Source of the DNA: Syngnathus acus
Lineage: Eukaryota > Chordata > Actinopteri > Syngnathiformes > Syngnathidae
Length of the DNA: 64,000 nucleotides
Assembly (NCBI RefSeq): GCF_901709675.1
Contig: NC_051088.1
Span: 20,312,693-20,376,692, forward strand
Direction of reading: 5' to 3'
Shown: piece by piece, positions 24,894 to 35,044 of the stretch
Position numbering within the stretch: position 1 is the stretch's first letter
How the letters are laid out: each line of letters starts with the position of its first letter
Notes under the pieces: generated by a model
Seen by the model: only the letters and a program-made list of their open reading frames with translations
Databases searched by the model: none
What the model was told of the DNA's origin: nothing
Translations under genes and position numbers: made by a program

Positions 24894-27020
24894 TGTGTGT
24901 GCGTGCGTGTGTGTCTGTGTGTGCGTGCGTGCGTGCGTGCATGTGCGTATGTGAGCGATTCAGAATGAGAGATGTTAGGATATCGCTAATTCACATCACG
25001 TCAGAGCAAAAAGTAGGAACCGTAAAATGGGTCACAACAGTTTTTTTTCTCAAATTTGTCAGAGTCCAAATGGAAGTAAAATAAAATGAGTGAGAGGTCA
25101 CATTTTAAGTTTTAATTATAAAAATTTTCTTACATGGGAGAAGCCTTTAGGAAATGTCTAATCAAGTCATGCAAAGTCTTGATTGAGAAAAAAAACCAAA
25201 TGAATTATGTATGTTGTCTTGCATAAATGCAACATGACTTCTCAGGAAATGTTCCACCATAATAGATTTATTTTCAGATGAATGAATGAGTGTGCAGACT
25301 GTGGGTTCAGTTTTCCTCTGTGTGGTGATGTGAATTTTTCTGTGCAAGCAATCAGTATAATATTTAGGGCAAAGCTTTGCCTTAGGTTGATAAATGCATG
25401 AGTGGATGACACTTAACACTTTGACCTCCGGATAATCTCTGTTTTTTATAATGCAGTTGTGCACCAAACACAACAGTGCACATACTGTGAAATGAATATC
25501 TCTCTGACAATGTCAGTGAGATTTATTATAATTATGCAAGCAGGATTTTGAATCATCTCTTGGAATGACAATGCCATCCCTACCAGATACTCATATAGAG
25601 GATAGCTCATACAGTATAGCTCCGCTCAATTAAACCCCATCTAACACCCAGCAAGTGATTTAGCACTCATTACCCTGCTACCTCATCAAAAATTGTCAGG
25701 TTTCTCCATTAATTAAGGGTCCGGCTACATGTGTCCATAGTGGTGCTGCACACATGGCTCTGTGCACACAAACCGCACACAGTAATTGTCTAATGACAAA
25801 AACAATAACATCTCAACTCCAGTGGAAACAAATCTTATTCTGAGAGGGATTTACTTCCTGCTCAAAACGTTATTATTTGTAAGAAAATGTTTGTTTTTTC
25901 AAATACTGGACATACACTATTTCTCCTATGCTTTTCAAATTGTAAGTCTCTGGTTGGGTGTAATGTAATTGTAATGATTATAATGTGCACCAAATAGGGA
26001 GGCAGCCCAAAATAAAAATCAGTGCAATAAGAGAGCAATAATGTTGGTAAATATTATACAACTGATCAGAACGAATATCAGATATCTTAAAAATCTGCCC
26101 TCAGTGGGCAACAATCTGACGGGTCATGTTAAGTGTGACAAATGACATCTTTGCTCTTCTGACCCTTATTTGACCTTTGATTTCTTTCCACAAAAGGGTA
26201 GGTCTAATATATTTCGTATTCCTTATTTGACTATTGAGCTATTAAAACTATAAAACAGACATCAATAATCTCAAATCAAAATGTAGTCACTCACCCTGAG
26301 TTTTTCAAAGCGCTCACTCAGTGCTGCCACTTGGTGGTCTCTGTGTCTTCCCACCAGTTTGCAGAGGGAGCAGATGAGCTGGTCATCAGTTACACAGTAC
26401 ATGTTGACCTTCTCCTCCTCGTGCTCCAAGCATTGCAGCCCTCGCAGGTGGGAGCCCGGCATGGGCTCAATGAGCCGATGTCCAGTAAATGGCTTCTTGT
26501 TGGGGTGAGTGGCCCTGAGGCACTCCTCACAGTACGACACTTCACACGTCACGCATGTCTTGATCGCCTCCTCTGGCGGATCCTGCTCGCAAAACTGGCA
26601 CTGGACCGGTTCTGGAGGCGTTCCCGGGCTCGACATTGCTGCACTGACGGGGACCAGAGCCAACCGCTCGCTGTCTTCTTCACCAGGCGAGTTGGGCCCA
26701 CTTTGAGGGGCAGGAAGGGGCAGCGGCAGAGGAAGGCCACTTGATGTCGAGGCCTGCTGAACTCTATCAATGATGTTTTGCAAGGTCACGTTCCTCTTGA
26801 GTCCTTCAAGTCCACGATCAGGGCTCAAGGATATAACATATCTGCACGTGGGACACTGGAAGGCGCTGATACTTTGAACCGACTCGTTAGTGGTACAGTG
26901 TGAGACAAGGATGCGGTGAGCACACCCAAAACATAGGCTGTGGGCACAGGGGAGCAGCAGTGGGTCCTCAAAGAGCTCCAAGCAGATTGGGCAGGTGAGC
27001 TCTGACTCCAGAGTGTCCAT
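16777..27020 (-). CDS. mid1: MID1 (TRIM18) E3 ubiquitin ligase, complete, nine coding exons
   Basis: RBCC/TRIM E3 ubiquitin ligase. Family knowledge: it binds microtubules and targets the PP2A catalytic subunit through alpha4; human MID1 mutations cause Opitz syndrome. Joined exons (minus strand): 27020-26295, 23281-23186, 21459-21352, 19613-19465, 19203-19076, 18349-18206, 17946-17785, 17515-17308, 17125-16777. They total 2070 nt (689 residues plus stop); every junction is GT-AG and in phase. Seen: RING with C10/C13, C25/H27, C30/C33, C56/C59; B-box 1 from C141/C144 to H181; B-box 2 from C197/H200 to H226/H229; coiled coil about 235-340; COS region about 340-400; FN3 about 403-504; PRY-SPRY about 505-689. 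The start ATG at 27020 has A at -3 and G at +4, with an in-frame TGA 60 nt upstream. MID1 is preferred over MID2 because exon 7 opens LCNS and the SPRY reads RHNSK...[13 protein letters not shown]. It is about 20 residues longer than human (667), mainly a Leu/Pro-rich linker at about 96-109. Confidence 0.96.
17308..17515 (-). CDS. mid1: MID1 coding exon 8 (PRY and start of SPRY)
   Basis: 208 nt. Encodes [20 protein letters not shown] through [20 protein letters not shown], ending inside the Trp codon (phase 2). Acceptor cctggcag, donor gtgagt. Confidence 0.95.
17785..17946 (-). CDS. mid1: MID1 coding exon 7 (FN3, second half)
   Basis: 162 nt. Encodes [19 protein letters not shown] and [20 protein letters not shown]. 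The opening LCNS supports MID1 rather than MID2, which has LYNS. Acceptor cgtctcag, donor gtaagt. Confidence 0.95.
17980..18080. mobile_element. degenerate copy of the 58-kb TIR MITE in MID1 intron 6
   Basis: The right end ggtgcgacttatagtccaga, aattacggta matches the terminus of the element at 57947-58116; the left end gtccggtgcagcttatat is decayed. It fills about 100 of the 259 bp between MID1 exons 6 and 7. Confidence 0.7.
18206..18349 (-). CDS. mid1: MID1 coding exon 6 (FN3, first half)
   Basis: 144 nt. Encodes the start of the fibronectin type III domain: [32 protein letters not shown]. Acceptor cctccacag, donor gtaagt; phase 1 at both ends. Confidence 0.95.
18350..19075 (-). other. MID1 intron 5
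   Basis: 726 bp, very AT-rich; no repeat or exon recognised. Confidence 0.85.
19076..19203 (-). CDS. mid1: MID1 coding exon 5 (COS box)
   Basis: 128 nt. Encodes [17 protein letters not shown] through [19 protein letters not shown], the C-terminal-subgroup One Signature region needed for microtubule association in this family. Acceptor gttttag, donor gtaaat. Confidence 0.95.
19465..19613 (-). CDS. mid1: MID1 coding exon 4 (coiled coil / COS box)
   Basis: 149 nt. Encodes [21 protein letters not shown] through [14 protein letters not shown], ending in phase 2. Acceptor ctactcag; the donor gtcagg departs from consensus at +3. Confidence 0.94.
19614..21351 (-). other. MID1 intron 3
   Basis: About 1.7 kb; holds one short fragment of the dispersed fish repeat near 20.7 kb. 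Nothing coding recognised. Confidence 0.85.
20671..20720 (-). repeat. short fragment of the dispersed fish repeat
   Basis: ggctccagttcgcacaacct followed by ataaaaaggatggatgga is the reverse-strand start of the family seen at 14706-14967. Confidence 0.45.
21352..21459 (-). CDS. mid1: MID1 coding exon 3 (coiled coil)
   Basis: 108 nt, 36 codons. Encodes [15 protein letters not shown] through [17 protein letters not shown]. Acceptor cttcgcag, donor gtaagg. The matching open frame is too short to stand out as an ORF. Confidence 0.94.
21460..23185 (-). other. MID1 intron 2
   Basis: About 1.7 kb; holds the poly(T)/poly(A) tracts. Nothing else recognised. Confidence 0.85.
22576..22673. repeat. poly(T)/poly(A) tracts
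   Basis: A T-run directly followed by an A-run (about 22577-22601) and, 40 bp on, 31 consecutive A (22643-22673). Located in MID1 intron 2. Confidence 0.9.
23186..23281 (-). CDS. mid1: MID1 coding exon 2 (coiled coil)
   Basis: 96 nt, 32 codons, phase 0 at both ends. Begins [13 protein letters not shown] and ends CQHVE, the MID1 coiled-coil start. Acceptor ttctccag, donor gtaagt. Confidence 0.95.
23282..26294 (-). other. MID1 intron 1 (between coding exons 1 and 2)
   Basis: About 3.0 kb; contains the compound (GT)n array at 24845-24945 and otherwise AT-rich unique-looking DNA. No further exon seen. Confidence 0.85.
24845..24945. repeat. (GT)n compound microsatellite
   Basis: GT run grading into GTCTGTGTGC and GCGT units; in MID1 intron 1. 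Confidence 0.95.
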
Positions 27021-27088
27021 CCTGTTCAGGGGAAACCAGGTGGTGCGAGGAACAATGTCAGCAAAATCCAGGGGAACCACTCAAATAT
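26295..27088 (-). CDS. mid1: MID1 exon with start codon (RING, B-box 1, B-box 2)
   Basis: Coding part 27020-26295, 242 codons; 27088-27021 is 5' UTR behind an acceptor (ctacag just 5' of 27088), so at least one upstream non-coding exon exists elsewhere. It ends at SERFEKLR with donor gtgagtg in phase 0. The linker between RING and B-box 1 carries an [10 protein letters not shown] run. Confidence 0.95.
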
Positions 27089-27984
27089 CTGTAGGCGAGA
27101 GGAATCAGTTAAAAAAGCATAAAACAACCATCAAACTAAATCACCACCATAAAGAAAGGCTTTTTTTTTTTATATGAAGTGAAGGAAATTGATGGATCAA
27201 GCATGCATCAATGTCTCATGACCTCATGGGGGCAGCAGAATCAAGCTTGAGCAGACCTATTGGAATGGCAGACATGGTCTTGAAATAAGTTAACTAATTT
27301 AAAAAAAACAGAGACGATATACAGATTCAATTAATGAAGTAGCGCCCCCTCATTGAAAATGTACATTTATGGGTAAAATGTTTACACACTCTTTTACAGT
27401 CACACTTTCCTTTAGTGTTTGTTTTTTGATGGTCTCGAGCAATGATTCTTAACTAGGGTCCTGTGTCATCTTAGTGCCATGGGAAATAATCTAATTGTAC
27501 TTATATTGTCAGAAAATGATCAATTATGAATATAGCGCATGTAGAGTAAATTTATCTATTCACAGTATGCCAGCGACGTAGTTATTATTTGTAATACAAG
27601 TCATGGACGACCTGCAAGTATTTCAGCTTTGAGTCCACATAGTAAGTAAATGTGTGAATTATTGGACTGACAGATGCATGTTGACACCAGTGTGTTTTCC
27701 AGCATTCTGATTGTCAAAAAGCTTATTAAAGCATTATTTTACTGAAGAGAAACAGACTTTGAGAAGGGCGGGGCGCCCACCATTTGGCGAGCAGAATCAA
27801 AAAGTAGGTCATCCCTGCTGACCTGGCGCACATAATCAGACCCCAGTGTGCATATGTGTGTGGACACACTAAACATGCAAATATAGCAAACAGGCCTGGA
27901 AGGCGCATAGCAGCTTTCAGGCTGTAGATGAAGCTGTATTAGGTTAGCTTCTACATTAACTACATTACTTTCATATGTTCTGTG

Positions 27985-28295
27985 CAGCCCAATGTTTGGT
28001 TTGTGGAATATGAATTAAACAGGCAAAATCCACCTTTTTTTATCCATCTCAGCAGTGCGGCCATTTTGCCACTTATTGTCAACTGAAAACGACATCACAG
28101 TTGCACAACCAATCATGGCTCACCAGTTTTATGAAACTGAGTCGTGATTAGTTGTGACCTGAGAGCTGGCAACCATGATGTCAGTTGACAGCAAGTGGCA
28201 AAATGGCCGCCCCCTGAGATAGATTAAAGACAGGTGAATTTTGCTGATGAACTCATATCCCACAAATGCAATATTAATCAGAATTCTGTGTTCAG
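27985..28295. mobile_element. fold-back MITE, fullest copy
   Basis: Two arms of about 120-130 bp in inverted orientation. The left arm has gcggccattttgccacttat then gtcaactgaaaacgacatca; the right arm reverse complement has gcggccattttgccacttgc then gtcaactgacatca. Outer parts also match (catttgtgggatatga type). No ORF. Partial relatives lie at 42168-42257, 43556-43690 and 62837-63060. Confidence 0.75.
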
Positions 28296-29011
28296 ACTAG
28301 TGGAGGAATGTACAATAAATTATTAAATTTTGGGGTTGATTTCCTCTTTGAGACGTTTATAGTGAACCCTAAATTCAACCTTTTTGCAAATTGTGAAAAT
28401 CCAAGAATATTTGAAACAGTTAACATACTGCATTATTTGTTTGTTTGCTTGTTCGTTGTTTGTCTGTTTGTTTTTTGCTTGAATAACACATGAAAGTGAG
28501 TGATCCACTATTCTATGATAGCTTGTATCTTAAATGTCTCAGACATGAAAACAGGACTCTTGCCTGGCAAAATGACCTTGACCACTACCTCATCACACAC
28601 CCATTTGGAGGATTTATGAATGAAATAAACTTGTAACGTGTATCTCAATCAGAAAAGGGTTGGATCATTCACACAAATAAAACAATAATGTTTAGCACAA
28701 AGTCACAGGTACATTACAGACGCCACACTTCCTATTTTGCTGTACACTTAAATGCTCAGAAAGTAGTAGGAAACATGTGATTAATTCTGCACTGCAGACA
28801 TGCAGCCTAATGTGGGCCAAAGTGCCAGGGTTCATAGCTAAGTGATGTCAAATATCTTAACCTACTTCCTTTTCCCCTTCCTTCTCCACTTCCTCTTCCT
28901 CGCCATAAAACACTGCAAGTCAGTGTCTGATTATGTGACACACACGCACACGCATGCACACACATCGCCTTTGTGTGATTCCACACAGAAAAATGATCTA
29001 TAATCCGTTCC

Positions 29012-29045
29012 CACCCACGCTGGACTGTAACCAATCGCAGCCTTT
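29012..29045 (+). repeat. tiny fragment of the dispersed fish repeat
   Basis: cacgctggactgtaaccaat followed by cgcag matches the acc-ctggactggtcgccagcc-aatcgcag segment of the same family. Confidence 0.35.
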
Positions 29046-30847
29046 CATATTGTGAGGTGGTTGACTACAGGATAAGCCTGTATGCAAGTCCAGAGTATGA
29101 CAGAGGGTGACGTGTCTGTTTGCTTGTGTGTGCGTATGTCTTAAATGATCCAAATTAGATGTGACAATATTTGTAAAATTAGATGTGACATTAAGAGAAA
29201 ACAAAGGAAGGGAATGTAAACATGTTTGTTGTCAAAGATGTTGATGGACGACAGCGAGAGATGCATTGTCTCTGAGTTATCCGCAAGTAGAATTAGACCT
29301 CAAGCACAAAAAAGGTTGATTGGGTGTGACAAACACTTCCAAACCACTTTAACTGAGATGTCTGGAAAGGCAAAAGACTTGAATACTGAAATTCTTCTCA
29401 CCACATAATATTGAGTGAAATAAAGTCCCACCTTTCTGACTGTGTCACTCAATACTCAATTTGTAACCTCAGACTAACCTTGCCAACCAAAGTTATTGGA
29501 CGTCACAACTGGCAGACACATGGACTGGTTTGTAAAACAAACATTTTTTGCAAGATTATACGTGTTTGTAAAGGACGTCAACTTTTTCATGGTTTTAATC
29601 TTTTTTTTTTCCCACAATGAACTATGAGTTCAAAGATGCAATTATTTGTACACAAACAATTAGAAAGCACTTGCAGAGGAAAAGGCATCACAATACCATC
29701 TTAGCTATATTTATCTTCAACATTTTTCACACTAGCTTCGGGGGCCAGTCTAACTAACAGCTGGGATGCTTTTCACAAGGACTAGCGCTCTTGACAATGG
29801 CACCGAAACATGTCATGCATGGGAAACAGGAAACAGCATTGACAACATGGGTGCTAAATTGGTTACAGACAAATGTTGCACAAAACATTAAAGTCCTTCC
29901 TGTATAAGCCACATTGCATGTCACATCTCATGGTACATATCACACAGTTGATTTCCTTGTTGCCCCATGACCTGAGCAGGTTGAGCTCGGGAGGGGTGAG
30001 GCTCATCCCATCTGTTACACACGTGGCTCCGCACACACAAAACACGTGTAAAGACGTAGGAGTTTCTTGCCTCGCTTCTTTCTAGCTAGTCTCACATGGC
30101 TTATAAGCAGAGACACAATATGAATGTAAGGAAATATAAGATGTTTAATCAGCATTCTCAGACATCCTCTCCAGCATCCATCAAGGCACTGTGTCCTATC
30201 ATTAGGTTTGGCCTTCAAGCATCAAGAAAAACAGTTGATGAGTAAAACTGGGTCACACACGCCCAAGTGCCCCAAACCCACAATGATGCACGCATCTGAC
30301 TCAATATAAATTTTAATATTGAGTCCCATTGCTGGTGTGAGATTACCAACTCCAAAAGTGCCTCTTAGTTCAGGACACAGATGGCCCTCCAGCATTCCCT
30401 AACATCTGCAGCTCTGTCATTATCATTCCAGTACTGCTGGCACACTCTGCTCCAACCCTACATTCCTATTTTGCATCAGCCAAAATTCAACACTATATGT
30501 ATGTATTGGGAAACATCTATTAAATCATTAGATTAAAAATATATATACTTTTTCATCACTCATTGCCACCTTAAATCTGAATTATTCATAACTGAAAACA
30601 AGATATTTTGAATGGCTTTATGTTTCCAACTTTGTGGCGACGGTATGGGGAAAACCCTTTTCTGTTCCAGCATGACTGTTTCCCAGGACATAAGACTGGG
30701 TCCACTAAGGGTTATTTTGACGGACGTAGTTTGCAAGAAGTTGAGAGCTGACCTCATGAAACAACATTTCGGATAAACTTGAGCGGAGACTGTGAGTCAA
30801 CATCTGTGACCTCTGACCCTACAAATGCTCGTCTGCATGAATGGAGA

Positions 30848-30880
30848 ACCCCCCGCCACCCCCCACCCCCACACACACTC
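30848..30880. repeat. C-rich low-complexity tract
   Basis: Runs of C and CA (ccccccgccaccccccaccc). Confidence 0.8.
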
Positions 30881-32292
30881 ATAGGTCTTTCCGAACGAGT
30901 GAAAGCTATTTGAGCTACGAAGGGGGAGCGAAACCATATTGTTGTCTGCTTTCTCCTTCCTGTTGGTGGTTGCAGGTGCTGCAATATTGTTTTCAATGTA
31001 GTCAGGATTCCCTAAGAAACTTAATCTGGAGTACATTAAGAGCAGAACAAACTTCTAGCAAGAGAACAAAAAGGAAAAACGAAAACAACGGCAACAATGC
31101 CCCATCCTCCTCATCCCTTCCCTCATCTTACCTTCCACATGGTTATTATCCCATCATCCAAAAGCAAACTGAAAAAGGAGAGCAAGAGAACATAGGGATG
31201 GCTATCTTTAGCTTTCTCTGCTCCAGCAGGAGCGTACGAGGCAAAAAGAAGTCGCCAGCAGTCAAAACAAGAGTCTGCGAGGATGTGGCCACAGCTCCGT
31301 GGCTGTGTCATCACCTCTCATGACATGCTTCCTACCCTGCCTATGCAATCCAGTGCATCCTGACACTGGGGAGAGAAAGGGAGGGGGAGAGAGGGAAAAA
31401 GAGAGAGAGAGGGCAGACTCAAAGTGCAACGCCTCCATCCCTCCTCCTCCCACCCGGCTTCCCTCTTCAAATCTGCCAACGGGCCTCTATATAGGCCAAT
31501 CACTGGACCTTCACGTAGGGCGGAGTCAGCTCTACGAGTCCCTGTCAGATGTCTCAGAGGCAAACATGCCATGTAAATATGTTGGCCTGTGTGCCATTAT
31601 GTATACTGTGCATTACTCCCGCAACCTCACATATGCATGTGTGTCTATTATAATGTGCATCAAAGCAGCCCAAACACATCCCAACAAAGAATCTGCCCTC
31701 TGTAATGTAGCATTCCCCTTAAGAATATATTAAAGTTGCAGCTGTTTTAGGGGATGAGAACAAAAACACAACCCTAAAGGAAAGAAGCTTAGATTAATCT
31801 CCAAGTTACAAGTCAGCCCTTTAATCGCCCACACAACTGCCTCCATAAAAGCATACGCCATTCTGAATGTTTAGCATTCACTTTAGTCGGACAACCAACG
31901 TGGTTGGGCTTAGTTCAAGAAAAGCAGCATAAAACCAAGATTATAACTCAATTTTTTAGTAACGACTCTCTTAAATCTATCCTAAACTTTGAGAGGTCTG
32001 ATTACTAGTTACAGATAAAATGCACCACAGGAACGCGGACCACTGACATTCTTTTTGTAGACATAATATGATTTTAGTACAGGACAGTTAGTAAATTCCA
32101 ATGTTCACACTGTGTGCTACGGTCGTATGCGCTCTTGCAATGTACCATGACATGTTCTTCTGGGGACTTCTGTCATGCATGCCCAGCTGGGTGTTGCTGC
32201 TTAAAGAAACACAAAAAATATCTTCTAGCCAGGGTAAATTATTTTAAATTGAATCAGCACTTTATAGTTCATCTCCTGCGTTCACTTTATCC

Positions 32293-32356
32293 TTCTATTC
32301 ATTTTCTGTTCATGGTCAGTGGTGGGTTGGTGTCTATTCCAGATGATTTATGGTGA
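32293..32356 (+). repeat. fragment of the dispersed fish repeat, 5' end
   Basis: ttctattcattttctgttca then ggtgggttggtgtctattcc is a decayed version of the family's opening segment. Confidence 0.35.
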
Positions 32357-34048
32357 GAGGTGATGTAGTTCTGATGCAATGTATGTGAATCACAACATAA
32401 TAATTAACTCCAGAAATTCTCCCTTAATAACATCTTTTTTACTGTCCATGTTAAAAATAAGTGAGCACCTACACAAAACTTGGAAATTGGTGAATAGTTT
32501 TGGAACAATTCTACTCGCTAAAATGAAAACAAATGGGAATAAACTCAATTGGTGGAGCTCCAGCAAACCTGCCCATCCTGTATTGATATTGTTCTATATT
32601 AATTTGTGAGACTTATATAATTTCTGACCTCTCAAAGAAGCCCAGTGAGCCAGTCTTAAATCTGAATTCAATAACAGCAACTTTGAGTGCAGTTCTTGGT
32701 TCAGTTTAAATAAATGGAGGCCTCACTTTGACAGTGACACGTTTATCATACATGACTTAGGCATTTTGTCCCATGGGAGCGCTGACATGAAACAGCTGGT
32801 CAAATACTGTTCAGTGTCAGTTTTATAAAGCACAACTTTAATTTATTCAAAAATAATATTCTTTGGAGATTGACACGAGATGAAGAAGATGTAACTCTAT
32901 TTTATGTTCTTTTCCACATGTTGTGATACCAAACACTGCAGTCCTTTAAATTAGATTCTCACTGTTCTCTCTGACTGGATTGAAGAAAGCTGTGCTCAGC
33001 TCCTCTGAATTTGGGGAAACAGGCCTTCACTGTCAGTTGCATGAGGTCTCCCTTTTAAGCACCCAGGAATGAGTGGAATGTGGCAAAGACTCACTGGGTG
33101 AGACCAGTAACAGGGATGAACCACGATGGGGTTATGACCCGAGAGCTGAGATTGACAGGTTGCATACCTTTCTTTGAAATTAAATTATGGCGAGCAGACG
33201 CTGTAACATGCAAGAGGAAAATAATGTGAGGCAACTTGGCTGTCGTTGTACCCTTAAGCACAGCGCGCAACCCCCACGAAGCAAAGTTTGGGGGTCAAGC
33301 CACCATTTGCAATCTTTCTTGTATGTGGTCTGCTTCTCTCTGTGATGTACGTGCAACAAAATAGACAGCATAGTGTAAATTATATCCTAAATAGGATAAT
33401 GCATTAAAAATAAATATCACTTATATCAATTACAAAAGTGTTAATTGCAAGGTACCTGACACAGGTGCAGTGAATACTGCATTGAAAAATGGGAAAGATG
33501 GGTAAACTGATGGAAGGAAGATAGCTAGCCTCGACATCTCTGTCTTGGCCCTGTCAGGTGATCTTGTCATGTTAGTGTGACATTGTCATTTATTGCCTCA
33601 AATGGAGGATGCTCTGTTTGAGTTCCACAGAAAAAAAAACTGTCAAATGCAGCCAGTTTAGATGAGTGACCCAGCTTTGAAAAGAGTTTTTTTTCCCTGG
33701 CGTGCAAAGTGGGAATATGAATAAATTATAGGAGAACGTCAGGCTCTTGAGGAGCTCTCACATGAGGAGGGCAGTGAAAGTATTTCAATTCGATGATAAT
33801 GTGCCAGGACCCACCTGAAAATGACAGAGAGTAACATAAAATGTGAGGACTTCCTAATATAAAAGCTCTGTATTTGCTTTGGCCATTAGATGAATCAGAG
33901 AGGACCTTGAGCTAGAGTTGTCAAAGGGAAAGCTGTGGCATTAATCAAACTGCATGCATATTTTATGAAAGAAGAGAGGTGTCAGGGTCTTGTGACGACA
34001 GTCTAATACAGCCATAAATTATGATTTGAATAAATGATGGTCCCTCTA

Positions 34049-35044
34049 TGCCATTGTCAAAGTCAAAGTCTGCTTTATTGTCAATTTCTTCACATGCCAA
34101 GACACACAAAGAGATCGAAATTACGTTCCCACTATCCCACGGTGACAAGACATAGTACACAATATACATACAAGTAAACAACACAAAAAATAAAAACAAG
34201 AAGGCACAAACAATGAATAAACAAGAGTGATGAATAAATAATAAATAAACAAATAACATAATAAATAAGAGGAGCAAAAATGGAGCAAGTATGCATACAG
34301 CAGACAGTCAGAATATAGCGCAAAAGTACAGGACGCTACGCAGAAGGGGGGAGAGAGTTCAGGATCCTAACAGCCTGGAGTATGAAGCTGTTGGTGAGTC
34401 TGGTGGTGCGGGAGCGCAGGCTCCTGTACCTCTTCCCAGAGGGCAGAAGAGCAAACAAAGAGTGAGCGGGGTGACACACATCACTCACAATCGTGGTCGC
34501 CTTGCGGATGAGATGGGAGGTGTAAATGTCCTTCAGGGAGGGGAGTGAAGCACCAATAATCTTACCAGCCGTGTTCACTATGCGCTGCAGGGCCTTCATG
34601 TTGTATTCAGTGCAGCTACCACCCCAAACAGTGATACAACTGGAGAGGACGCTCTCAATGGTGCCACGGTAGAATGTAGTCATGACGGCCGGAGGAGCAC
34701 TTGCTCGCCTGAGTTTCTGCAGGAAGTACAGGCGGCGCTGAGCTTTCTTCGCCAGTGATGCGGTGTTGGTGGACCAGGAGAGGTCCTCACTGATGTGCAC
34801 CCCCAGGAATCTGGTGCTGCTCACTCTCTCCACCACAGCACCGTCGATGGTCAGCGGCAGGTGTTGGGTGTGACCCTTCCGGAAGTCAACAACAATCTCC
34901 TTGGTTTTGTTGACGTTCAGCAGGAGGTTGTTGTCCCTGCACCACGCGGCCAGAAGGTCAACCTCCGACCTGTACTGAGTCTCGTCGCCCCCGGTGATGA
35001 GACCCACCAGAGTCTTTTTGTCGGCATATTTCAGCACGCGGTTG
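34049..35044 (-). mobile_element. 5'-truncated L2/Rex1-like LINE
   Basis: Minus-strand open frame of about 230 codons from 35037, covering the RT C-terminal half: VLKYADKKTLVGLI, LLAAWCRDNNLLLNVNKTKE, STRFLGVHISEDLSW, LRRASAPPAVMTTFYRGTIE, ILNSLPPSA. The following 3' UTR ends in a gactttgactttgac tail at about 34049. The catalytic F/YADD motif reads YADK. The 5' truncation inside the RT domain is normal for LINE insertions. Confidence 0.9.

Noticed and set aside
24533-25084. 183-codon plus-strand open frame with VCVCVC repeats
   Set aside because: Built on the (GT)n array in MID1 intron 1.
26331-26744. 137-codon plus-strand open frame
   Set aside because: Antisense shadow of MID1 exon 1, which is GC-richer than its surroundings.
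27021-27080. 20-residue N-terminal extension of MID1 in frame with the ATG
   Set aside because: It begins at GTG, not ATG, directly after an in-frame TGA, and matches 5' UTR rather than conserved protein; translation should start at 27020.
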